Assembly: GCF_000213175.1 (NCBI RefSeq)
Contig: NW_009799101.1
Span: 208,501-272,500, forward strand
DNA from: Neurospora tetrasperma FGSC 2508
Lineage: Eukaryota > Ascomycota > Sordariomycetes > Sordariales > Sordariaceae
Reading direction: 5' to 3'
Length of the DNA: 64,000 bases
Each line of letters starts with the position of its first letter. Within the stretch, counting starts at the first letter, position 1. This document shows positions 55,721-64,000 of this stretch, piece by piece. The notes beneath the pieces are model-generated. The model did not search any database and was not told where the DNA came from. It saw nothing but the letters and a program-made list of their open reading frames with translations. The position numbers were made by a program, and so were the translations under genes.

Positions 55721-58180
55721 CTACCAATCCCTCCCTCTCCCCCTTTCCCTCTCCCTCTCCCTCTCACGATCTCTGTCCCTCTCCCTCCCACTCTCCCTCA
55801 CACTCCCATCCCGTTCCCTCAACCCCTCCCGCATACTAACCACATCCCACCCCTCATCCTCCCTACTATCCCTATCCCTCTCTCTCTCACGATCCCTCTC
55901 CCTTCCACTATCCCTTACACTCCCATCTCTTTCCCGCAACCCACTCTCCCGATCCCTCTCCGCCCGACTTGATATCCTCCCCAGACTCAAATCCCGCGCC
56001 GAAAACCTACTTCGACTCCTCGCTGTGCCTAACCCTACTTGCGTTGCGCTCCCTGGATGTGCATGTGCATGTGCATGTGCATGTGCATGAGCAGGTATTT
56101 CGGCATCAATTCCGTACTCTGTCCCGCCGTTCATGGTGCTGCCAGGTATGCTATCCCCCTCCGCGGCACTCGGTGATACCTGGCTATGACTATGCCTGTT
56201 GCGTCCCCTGCTCTGGTTCCGACTTCGCTGTCTTCCCTGCAGATTCGGTAAAGTGATGTACCGCTCCGGCAAATCAACAGGAAGTAACTGCTTGAAAATC
56301 GGCTGGCTGGCGCTTCTTAGACCTACGGCCGTCATGCCTGCGTTGCGCTGGAGTTTGGATTCGACGATTTGGTGCAGTTTCCGAGTGGTCAGCCATTTTC
56401 CCGTGTATCCTCCTCCTGCTCCTCCTAAATGTCCGGTTGTAACCAAGTCTTGCAACCCAGCGTCGTCGGGTCCTGCAGGCCATTCGTCGAGAACGTCGCA
56501 CATGGCGCTGGTCATGTCGTCGCTGGTGCTGGACTCGAAACCGCAGGCGGCAAAGAGGTGTTTGGTGTAGATTTTCCCGCTGGAAGGATCGGTGTTGTGG
56601 TACGTGTCGGTGGCGTCGGAGTGTTCCATGTCGAGATTGGCGCCGCCGGCGGCGCAACAGTCGAGAATGAGCAGCAGGTCGGAGTTGATGCCGAGAATTG
56701 CGGAGCGGATGTCGGACCATTTCACTTTGGAGATGGGGCGGTAGCGCTCACTGGGGGTGTTAGCAGCGGACACAGTCGATTGGTAGAATCAAAGGGTGAC
56801 GTACTACTTCTTCATCAACTCATGATACGGCGTCGTGGGCTTTCCCAGATGCGTACAAGCGTCCTGATTCAAGATCGCAGCGTAAAGTTCAGCCGCGGCT
56901 GTTTGCGCCCATTGCGCATCGGTCGGATGTTCGTGACTGCTGAAGACCAACTCGCGCCTCTCGTCCAAACTTCCGTGTCCATGGTAATACACAATCAACA
57001 GCGTCTCGTCGTTCGCCCATTTGCTAAATTGCGCTAGTTTGGTCAAGACAGCTTTGAGTGGATCTCGCATGGGAATCAGCCAGTCGTCTACTGTGTACCC
57101 ATACGATTCAAAGGTATCCCGAAGTCGTCGCGTCTCTTCCTCAAGCGAAACAAACTCGCTGCCGGGGCCAAACATGTACGGGTGTGCGTCGCTGTCGCTG
57201 ACCTTGAGATCGTGGAAGGCCCAAGTGAGGATGAGGACGCGGACTTGGGCGTACTGGGGGTTTTCTGGGGCAGCGTGACAGTACCTGTTTTGGTTAGATG
57301 TTGTTCGTGGAAATTGCTTGGCAGTCACTTACGAAGGCGCAACACTGGGAGCCCTGGAAGAGGTACCCGGCTTCCTTAAACCCAACCCTCCTTGTCTCCC
57401 TTCATATTCAAACGTCCCTGTGCCACTCCTAGAAAGCGCACTAGGCTTTCTCGGGCTCCCCAATCCCGGATCCACGCCCATATTGAGCCTTGCCCTTAAG
57501 TTGGGCTCCGAAGGCGTAGAAAACAACGAGTCCCGATCATCGCCGAGCTGGTGAAACGAAGCACGATCAAACAAATCCCTCCGAAGTTCTCTGTCCATTC
57601 TCTTAGGCCGAACCGGATCAGGTGACCTTGACGGTGGTCTTGAACTGGCATTCGGCCATCCTGCGAGTCGCGAACCTGACAAGCTCGCCCGATCGTTGTA
57701 GTACTGAAGCGACGGCCGGTGGTGGGATCCAGAGGGATAATGTTCTCGCGTCTTGGTCTTGAGCGTATGTCTGGCTTTCAGCCTGCGCCTTTCCTCGTCC
57801 GAGTCCTGCGCGGATGTTTCGTCATCGGAGGGCGGCGGGGAGAAGGACCTGGGCACCGAAAGCGATCGCGTGCGCGCATGTCTGGGAACATGCTCGAAAT
57901 TGCTGTCCTGCCGCCGACGGGAAGAAGAAGAAGAAGAAGGGTAATGGGAGGAAATAGTCGAAGATGACCCGACAAGACGTGGTTTCGGACGTTGTTCGCG
58001 GTCTCGGTCTAGGTCGCCGCGGTCTCTCTCGAGTCGGCCGACGTGGCTTCGGGTTTCCCTTGGCGAACCGAGCGGGGCAGTGGCTGGGCCCGGTGGGAAG
58101 TCGTGGTCGCCGGCGCCGCCGTGGTAGGATTTGTACCGATGTGTATCGTCGATACGACGAGGGCGCTCCGATCTCCTCAT
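55721..58180 (-). CDS. caspase-like (peptidase C14) protein
   Basis: Three exons, complement(55721..56750, 56805..57284, 57333..58180), 785 residues; introns of 54 and 48 nt. The p20-like core begins QVRVLILTWAFHDLKV (about 296). Catalytic His386 lies in LLIVYYHGHGS, and DCCAAGG (473-479) supplies the nucleophile, probably Cys475. Both dyad residues are present. It differs from the canonical fungal metacaspases, which have a Q/N-rich N-terminus and an H.GHG..D-GDE..G / DSCHSG core. The first 280 residues are disordered and rich in Arg, Ser and Pro. The tail has six His-Ala pairs and a duplicated Arg/Glu/Asp block. The second donor could be 3 nt upstream (changes one residue). Role perhaps in cell death or protein turnover; unproven. 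Confidence 0.78.
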
Positions 58181-59628
58181 GGTGAAAAAAAAAGGAGAAA
58201 AAAAAAAAAAAAAAACCAAAGTAGAGGTATGTCGTCGGACAGAAGCCCGACGAGCCTGACAAGCTGTTGTTGTTGTTGTTGTTGTTGTTGTTGCTGGAAT
58301 ACCCCGGTTAACGGTTGCCGGGTGATCGCTAGTGATGGCAAGTAAGTGGGCTGTTGGCCGTTGGCGATTGGTGTAGTAGCGCACAAGCTCCCTGTATCTG
58401 TTTGTAGCGTAGCGGGAGCCGTCAAGGTGCGCAGCGTGTCCGGCTGTGTTGGCGCGACGCGAGAACGACTGTTGTAAAATACTCGTCAGGGCTGCAAAAA
58501 GTCGAAACAATCCTTTGGTAACAGCGACGGAGTGATGATGATATGCGGAGAAAGTAAGTGAAATGCGAAAAAAAGACAAAAAGTTCGACCAGCGTCGCAA
58601 ACCCTTGACGAAGCCGCAGAGAGTTGGGAGTGGACGTTCTGTAGGGATGATGAGTGGCTGCAACAACACAGGGCAGGGCAAGGCAGGGCAAGGCAGGGTA
58701 GAGGTAGTAGTGTAGATGCCACACCACGAAGCAATGCAGCAGCGTCAAGCGTCAGGCACCCGACTAGCGCCTAGCCAACAGCCCAGCCAAGCTAGCGATC
58801 GAACGAACGAACGATGATGGCAGAGCATGGAATGACTGCCTTGTGTGTTGTTCCGCCTATGTATGAATCGTCGGGATATACAAGATTGTCAGCACACCAA
58901 ATAAATGTCAGTGGAGGCCAACGAATGATGAATGGAGCAAGAAGGCGAAATGGAATCTGGAATCCGCCATGCCTGCCTCATCCCCCCCGAGCCACCATCA
59001 TGCCCATCCATAGCCAAGACGGCTGTCCTCAGGCGGCCTGCCTGCTTGCCTGCTTGCTTGTGTGTCTCGCTGCGGTGCCGTAGTGGTGGGATGCGTAGGC
59101 TGGGTTCCTGTTTGGGTCCCCGTTTGGGTCAATCTGGCTGAAAGTTTGGGTACCAAGCGGCGCTCATTGGGCGGAAATTACGGGACGCGTTACATGTCGT
59201 CCTCACTTGTCTCGCATCTGCAGGTGTGTGGACGTGATGCCGCCGGTTGGTTCCCCCCGGATTGTGGTGGTGTGTTACACAGTTACTCCATGTACCTGTA
59301 GCGTCGTGGGTTTGTTTGTTTGTGGTGGTGCAGTCAGTGAGGTGGCTTGGTCGTTGGCCTCTGTCATGCCCGCTGTGGCTGCCCCTTGCATTCATTCCGT
59401 AATGTGACGCTGCGGACGCTAACAAGTTGGCTGAAAAAAAAACATCGTGACATTCAAGACCTGGCGTTGATAGCCCTCCTTCACACAGAGAACAGAAAAT
59501 CTTGGAATAACATTTGTCGGGTATCTATAGTCTAACGAAACAGTAGGTAGGTAGGATCTAACCCCAAATAACAATAAGCCAGTCGCTTGATACTTTGACA
59601 AGTGTTTGCACACCTCTTCAGCTCTAAT
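58181..59628. other. intergenic region
   Basis: Left end is the leader of the caspase-like gene, with an A-run and, on the coding strand, about nine CAA units (near 58262-58293). TAGAGGTA copies at 58222 and 58699 and a GGCAGGGCAA tandem repeat near 58670-58698. No gene supported. Confidence 0.4.
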
Positions 59629-62600
59629 TCAGAAATCATCATCGTCATCAAGCCACGAAAGATCCTTCTCTGGACCCAAAAACTGCGTCAGTCCCATGCC
59701 TCCCAACTCACCTAGCGCATCCAGGTCTGCATCGCCATAGTCCGTTCCTTGAGATGGCGCAGGTGACACCTCCAAGATCTGCGATATCTGATCTTGCGCT
59801 TGCATACTAGGATTTGGCGTTGCCATTGGAGTAGTCTTGGAGGGTACCAGCGACTTTTGTTCGGCCAAATGCTGTGCCTGAACGTTGGACTTTGACAACG
59901 ACGGCTGTTGTGGAGGGTTCGCTTCAATGACCGGCTTAACCACGCTAGTCCTTTGCGGCGGCACCCACCCCGATATTGACCTCTTCACCTTGCTAATCGA
60001 AGGAATGAGCTGCTTAATACTTTGCCCTGGGAGCTGCTTCGCCTGAGTCGCTGCAGGCCTCTGCTCCGGCGCCACTGCCGGTGATTCTGTCCTCCTCGCC
60101 GACGGTATCTTCAACTGTGCAATTTCCTCACCCTGGCGCCTCAGCCTTTCCATCACCGCCGCTCTCTCCTCGGCTGCCCTTTTACGTTTCTCTTCCGCCG
60201 CCTTTTTGGCTCTTTCTTCGGCTGCCTTCTTGCGCCTCTCCATCATCAGCTGTTCACGACGCGCCTTTTCCTGCCGCCGTTCTTCGTCCTCCCGAAACGT
60301 CTTTTCGCTTTCTGCCATGGCTAGTAAGATTTGAATGCCTACGCCACTGGAGCCAAAGAACCGTTGAGGCGACGGCGATCGAGGCCGAGGGGCGGGTTTA
60401 GGGGTGGGAGGAGTCGCGGCTGCCGCTGTGGGCAAGCTTGGGTTGGGAACTTCCGCTTGTTGATCGTCACCAATGGCCGGGCTTAGTTTAGGAGATGAGT
60501 TCGCTGAAGCCCGGGGCCTCTGGCTTGGGTTGGAGGGAGGAGATATCGCTTCCGCCTGTTTCTGGGATGCTAATGCTGATGCCGTCTTCGGGTCTAGCAT
60601 GATAGACGCTGGGATGGATGGGCGTTGGGCTTTGTACGCTGTGGAGGTCGCCTGAGGATTCGATGTCACCGAACCAATTGAGCTTTGCCTCGAAAGAGCA
60701 GGTACACTTGTCATCTGTTTCGAAGAGGCAAGACCCGGAACAGGTTTCGGGGCTGGTGTCGTGGTCGCCGTTTGATATGGATGAGTTTCCTTGACAGTTA
60801 CAATCGAGGGCGACGAAAAGGCAGTCTTGGGTGATGGCTTCAATGGATGCTGAAAGTTGTCCTTTCGGTTATCAACCTTGGTGGGCGTGTCGCTTTCCAG
60901 CTCCCGTATGTCCTGTGATGAAAAGAGCAAGTCCTGAGTGGACAGAAAAGGAAAGATGTCATCTTCAACAGGCTTCACTTCTTGTATTCGAGGTCGTGAA
61001 GGTGCGATTTGTACATGTGACGTCTGGCGGGTAAATCTTTTCGGTCCTGGTGCCAAAGAGGACTTGGGAACAACCGCAGGGGCTTGTCCTTGCTTGTCAG
61101 ACTGGGATTTGAAGACTGGCGGGCGCGATGTGGCCGTGGACCCAGTATCCTCCTCCAGCTCCCGAAGCTCTTGAGATGGACTGGGGAGAAGGTCGTCGAG
61201 GTGCGACATGACGAATAACTGTGTGCTTGTTGGTGGTGTATTATTGGTTGAGACCGCCGGCTTGCCAATGATGCTGGAGAGCGATGATCTCGAAGCCGAC
61301 GCTTGAGGGTAGTTCCTCGGAAGGAATTTGGGCTTCTGGATACCCCCGCTGCTAGGTCTGACCATAGGTCGCTTAAAGCTTGGTGGACCTGGCGAGGGAC
61401 GTTGTGGTACTAATGCTGGAGGGCCCATAGGTCTGTGTGGGGAAGGGAACTTGTTGGGATTGGCCGTTGTAGACGACGGCCCAGGTGGGTTGGCAGGAGC
61501 TGTGACCTGATGCTGGGCTCCCGGAGGCTTCAGTCTCGCGGCATTTGAAGGCTGACGGGCAGACATTGAAGGTCGTGGTGGTGGTGGTATGGGGGAAACA
61601 TGAGGTTGCGGGGACGGGAATGCTTTGGATGCTTCGACAGCTGAACGCACCACCGACGTGTTCGGCGTAGAGGCTTTGGGCTTTGGTTGTGAGCTCTCCT
61701 TTGGTAATTGTTGCTCCTTTTCCTTATTCACGTGCTCCAGCTTCTGATAGCCTTGTGGCGGCACTGTTTCCTTGGACGGTTTTGCCGGAGTAGACCGATT
61801 CCCGTCCGTCACCCCAAGAATTGGCCTCGGTCGCATACCAGTCGGTAACGGTTTGACAACCTTCTTAACTGGATCCAGCTTTAGAGGAGCATTCTCTAAT
61901 CGTCTCGGTTGCAAGGCTTCCACCGATTGCGGTCGACTTAACCCCATATCCTCCAGATTCCTGTCCGGCTGTAACCTTGTTGGTTTGGGCAAGACCATTA
62001 CAACTTCCTCAGGAGTCTCCAGCCTCTGTGTGTTGGATTCTGTACGTGTCTTGGTCTTGTCGTGCGACTGAGATCCTTCCTTGCCTGACCGTCGTGGTTG
62101 TGAGGTCCGCTGGCTTGTACTCTCTGTCCTATCCTCCACCCATGGCACGTTCTCCTTGTTGGTGATCGTGGTGTCTTCCACCCCCGATATGCTCTCCTTG
62201 CAGGGTATCGTTACCGCATCTTGCCTGTTAGATTGACTGTCCTGGTCCAATCGTGGTCGCTTCCTCAGACTCTCATCTATCACCCCTCCACCATCCGGTA
62301 TGTTCTCCTTATTCGAATCGTCTCTCTCCGGAGAAACAGTCCGGCTTTGCTGGTCCACAGCCGGGCCCTTGACATTTCCACTCGAATCCCTCTTTGTAGC
62401 CGTATTAGCGACGCCAACCCTTACGAACCTCGAAATCGTGTCCTGACTCGGATGGACATCCACCAGCGGTAAGCCCTTCTTCTTCCGCGCCTGTATCTCT
62501 GCCAACTCCTTTGCCTTCTTTTTCTCTCTCGCAATCCTCGCCTTATTGGCCGATTTCTGCTTGTCGAGTTCCTTGCGGATTCGTTCTTGTTCCTCCAGCT

Positions 62601-62778
62601 CCAGGCGACGCTGCTCGGCCTTGGAGAGTCTCGGTTGCTTTGTGGCTTGCTTGTACAGCTTCTTTGCTTGTTTGGAGGTCATCGCCTGGGGTTTTGAGGC
62701 CGGAGCATTGTCGCGCGAAATCAGGCCTTGCATGCCCAATGGGTTGGGCACCACGGTGAAGGTATTTTGTCGTGGCAT
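59629..62778 (-). CDS. large disordered/coiled-coil protein, function unknown
   Basis: One uninterrupted frame of 1049 residues. The N-terminus (MPRQNTFTVVPNPLGMQGLI) is followed by a long charged helix (about 35-110, SKAEQRRLELEEQERIRKEL) ending KKGLPLVDVHPSQDTISRFV, which looks conserved. The centre is disordered and rich in Pro, Ser and Lys, with KENIP and RKRPR nuclear-type stretches. Two short copies of one motif, DLLPSPSQELRELEEDT (about 525-545) and DLLFSSQDIRELESDT (about 613-632), stand out. A second basic coiled coil lies at about 855-920, and the end is acidic (SWLDDDDDF). Probably nuclear. I know it only as an unnamed fungal family. The ATG at 62778 is used; no in-frame ATG lies before it. 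Confidence 0.75.
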   Translation of the reverse strand: MPRQNTFTVVPNPLGMQGLISRDNAPASKPQAMTSKQAKKLYKQATKQPRLSKAEQRRLELEEQERIRKELDKQKSANKARIAREKKKAKELAEIQARKKKGLPLVDVHPSQDTISRFVRVGVANTATKRDSSGNVKGPAVDQQSRTVSPERDDSNKENIPDGGGVIDESLRKRPRLDQDSQSNRQDAVTIPCKESISGVEDTTITNKENVPWVEDRTESTSQRTSQPRRSGKEGSQSHDKTKTRTESNTQRLETPEEVVMVLPKPTRLQPDRNLEDMGLSRPQSVEALQPRRLENAPLKLDPVKKVVKPLPTGMRPRPILGVTDGNRSTPAKPSKETVPPQGYQKLEHVNKEKEQQLPKESSQPKPKASTPNTSVVRSAVEASKAFPSPQPHVSPIPPPPRPSMSARQPSNAARLKPPGAQHQVTAPANPPGPSSTTANPNKFPSPHRPMGPPALVPQRPSPGPPSFKRPMVRPSSGGIQKPKFLPRNYPQASASRSSLSSIIGKPAVSTNNTPPTSTQLFVMSHLDDLLPSPSQELRELEEDTGSTATSRPPVFKSQSDKQGQAPAVVPKSSLAPGPKRFTRQTSHVQIAPSRPRIQEVKPVEDDIFPFLSTQDLLFSSQDIRELESDTPTKVDNRKDNFQHPLKPSPKTAFSSPSIVTVKETHPYQTATTTPAPKPVPGLASSKQMTSVPALSRQSSIGSVTSNPQATSTAYKAQRPSIPASIMLDPKTASALASQKQAEAISPPSNPSQRPRASANSSPKLSPAIGDDQQAEVPNPSLPTAAAATPPTPKPAPRPRSPSPQRFFGSSGVGIQILLAMAESEKTFREDEERRQEKARREQLMMERRKKAAEERAKKAAEEKRKRAAEERAAVMERLRRQGEEIAQLKIPSARRTESPAVAPEQRPAATQAKQLPGQSIKQLIPSISKVKRSISGWVPPQRTSVVKPVIEANPPQQPSLSKSNVQAQHLAEQKSLVPSKTTPMATPNPSMQAQDQISQILEVSPAPSQGTDYGDADLDALGELGGMGLTQFLGPEKDLSWLDDDDDF

Positions 62779-63590
62779 TGTGACATTGTTGGGGTCGCCG
62801 AAGTGTGTGTCGGATCTCACGGTCCAGTCTTGTGTCGAGGTGAAAGCCGTTGTTGAAAAGATGAGGTGACGAAGGGAGGAAGTTGGATCGACATATGTCG
62901 GACCACCCCACTGGCCACAGCGCGTTACAGCGTTGTGTTGGTGGGAGTCGCGGCCTGCTTTGGCGAGTTCCGCGAAAGAGGTGGGAGATCACGTGTGTCA
63001 AGTGGGGCCTGGCTTGAAGTACCGCTCGTTGTTCACTCGGCTACTACAGGTGCTCGTAATGGACAAAATAGTTGAGACCTTTGACATGATATCTTGGGTA
63101 TACTTATACTACGCATCCAAGCGTCTTTGTAACACCTCTTGTCTTAAGTTCTTGGCAACTTCTGAATGAAAACATACAATTAGGACTCTAGCCGATGTCT
63201 TTTTGAATTGTTCCAATCCTTATTACAGTCTTGCAACGGCCTTTTTTTTAATCCTGACAAGCGGTAGTGGACTATCTTACCTAGCCTTTGATTGGTCTCA
63301 CTTATTTTGTCTCCGACGAGAGGTGGTTGCACCAACAATAACCACTAATTCCATGTACCTCTCCCCCGTCCCGTTTTCGTCCCTTTATCATCCCATCCAG
63401 GGAACAACTCCATCTTCAATTTCCCAAAGTAAACAAACCAAACCATCACCACCACCACCTCTTTCCCCAGCGTGCTGCTCGACATAGTCGCCGCCGCCGC
63501 CGCCGAATTGAAATACCTCCCCCTTCCACCGTGGCCGCCACCGCTACCTTCTATTGCTGCCTCATCTGGTGACCCCCTCGCCATTTGGCG
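62779..63590. other. intergenic region at right edge
   Basis: Upstream region of the 1049-residue protein gene and 3' side of the next gene. A minus-strand frame at 63345-63584 may be a second exon of the gene to its right (see that entry); otherwise nothing seen. Confidence 0.3.
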
Positions 63591-63962
63591 TCAGTACTTA
63601 CATGTACTCTTGCTCGTCGTTGCCTCGACCTCGACTTTGAACACTCGCTGACCCTCATAGATGTCCCTTATGACCCTCCCTTTACATCTCACAAACCCAT
63701 CACTGTCCGTTTTCCCTTCGGTGGGCGGGTCGAATTCCACCTTGACCGACGCCTGCGCCTCTTCCTCGCCGCCGTGAACGAGATAAAGCCGGCACCATAC
63801 CAAGATCCTTAACGCCCCCAACCCGTCCTTCCTCGTCGTCACGAATACCGCGCAGCATTGAAAGTTCCTCGACCCCTGACTCAAGAACAGCTTGCGCTCT
63901 CCGTCCCAACTTTCCTCCGGTTGAAACTGACTGTGTTTTGGACGGAAGTTGATCTCGGCCAT
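63591..63962 (-). CDS. hypothetical small protein, exon structure uncertain
   Basis: Read from ATG 63962 (MAEINFRPKHSQF) this gives 123 residues with alternating strand-like segments (NFQCCAVFVTT, LRILVWCRLYLVHGG, ASVKVEFDPP, RVFKVEVEATTS). No recognised domain, signal or membrane segment. Near the end lies a strong GTAAGT donor (just after STSKST), so the frame may instead splice into the Gly/Ala-rich sequence at 63345-63580; acceptors there would make an intron of only 36-46 nt, which is short for this genome. An in-frame Met lies 4 codons upstream. Confidence 0.4.
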   Translation of the reverse strand: MAEINFRPKHSQFQPEESWDGERKLFLSQGSRNFQCCAVFVTTRKDGLGALRILVWCRLYLVHGGEEEAQASVKVEFDPPTEGKTDSDGFVRCKGRVIRDIYEGQRVFKVEVEATTSKSTCKY

Positions 63963-64000
63963 GGCTCTGAACACCTGCGACAGGTTAAATGCCCACCGAT

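Noticed and set aside
55721-58180. Calling the C14 protein a canonical metacaspase
   Set aside because: The N-terminal Q/N-rich region and DSCHSG-type active site are absent; only the caspase-like fold and dyad can be claimed.

Overview
The window reads as nuclear DNA of a filamentous ascomycete, most like Neurospora or Sordaria (Sordariales). Most genes carry short introns (48 to about 100 nt) with GT..AG ends and CTAAC/CTGAC-type branch sites. Three tRNA genes lie between protein genes, two of them with introns. Three islands of extremely A+T-rich, TpA-rich DNA without open frames (18.4-22.0, 49.5-50.7 and 53.3-54.55 kb) look like repeats mutated by RIP (repeat-induced point mutation). The gene families present are typical of this group.

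Layout, left to right. 0.4-9.8 kb: a 14-TM drug-type MFS transporter, a decayed HET-domain gene, a heme-dependent N-demethylase-like protein (PF11927 type), tRNA-Asp and a G-domain-like protein. 12.7-16.8 kb: a GPI-anchored GH17 glucanase and an unrecognised disordered protein. 17.2-22.0 kb: a membrane-protein gene cut short by a 3.6 kb RIP-mutated element with 48-bp inverted ends, which itself holds a cleaner solo LTR. 22.0-26.4 kb: a tandem array of four small Cys/His-rich (CHORD-like) genes sharing one intron position; the first has lost its first exon at the element border. 27.7-33.4 kb: a Dabb protein, kynureninase and indoleamine 2,3-dioxygenase; the last two are diverging genes of tryptophan/kynurenine breakdown. 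33.7-44.3 kb: tRNA-Pro, a six-exon AAA ATPase, an intronless 911-residue membrane protein and a CAT-superfamily acyltransferase, which diverges from a cytochrome P450 at 45.3-47.2 kb.

48.0-54.6 kb is the most striking part. A protein kinase gene is split into halves pointing away from each other. Its C-terminal half lies on the minus strand at 48.0-49.5 kb and its N-terminal half on the plus strand at 52.75-53.3 kb. Each half ends at one of two inverted 1.2 kb RIP-mutated repeats. The 7-bp sequence accttct sits at both broken ends, and the reading frames match across it. This points to a transposon insertion followed by an inversion between inverted copies. 55.1-64.0 kb: tRNA-Asn, a caspase-like (C14) protein with long disordered tails, a 1049-residue disordered/coiled-coil protein and a small unrecognised gene at the edge.

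A motif not explained by any gene, TACCTCTA (or its complement TAGAGGTA), occurs about 28 times by eye where about two would be expected by chance. Nine of these lie within 1.7 kb at 37.8-39.5 kb. Exon borders were deduced by hand from splice signals and frame. Family calls rest on recognised motifs, not on database searches.
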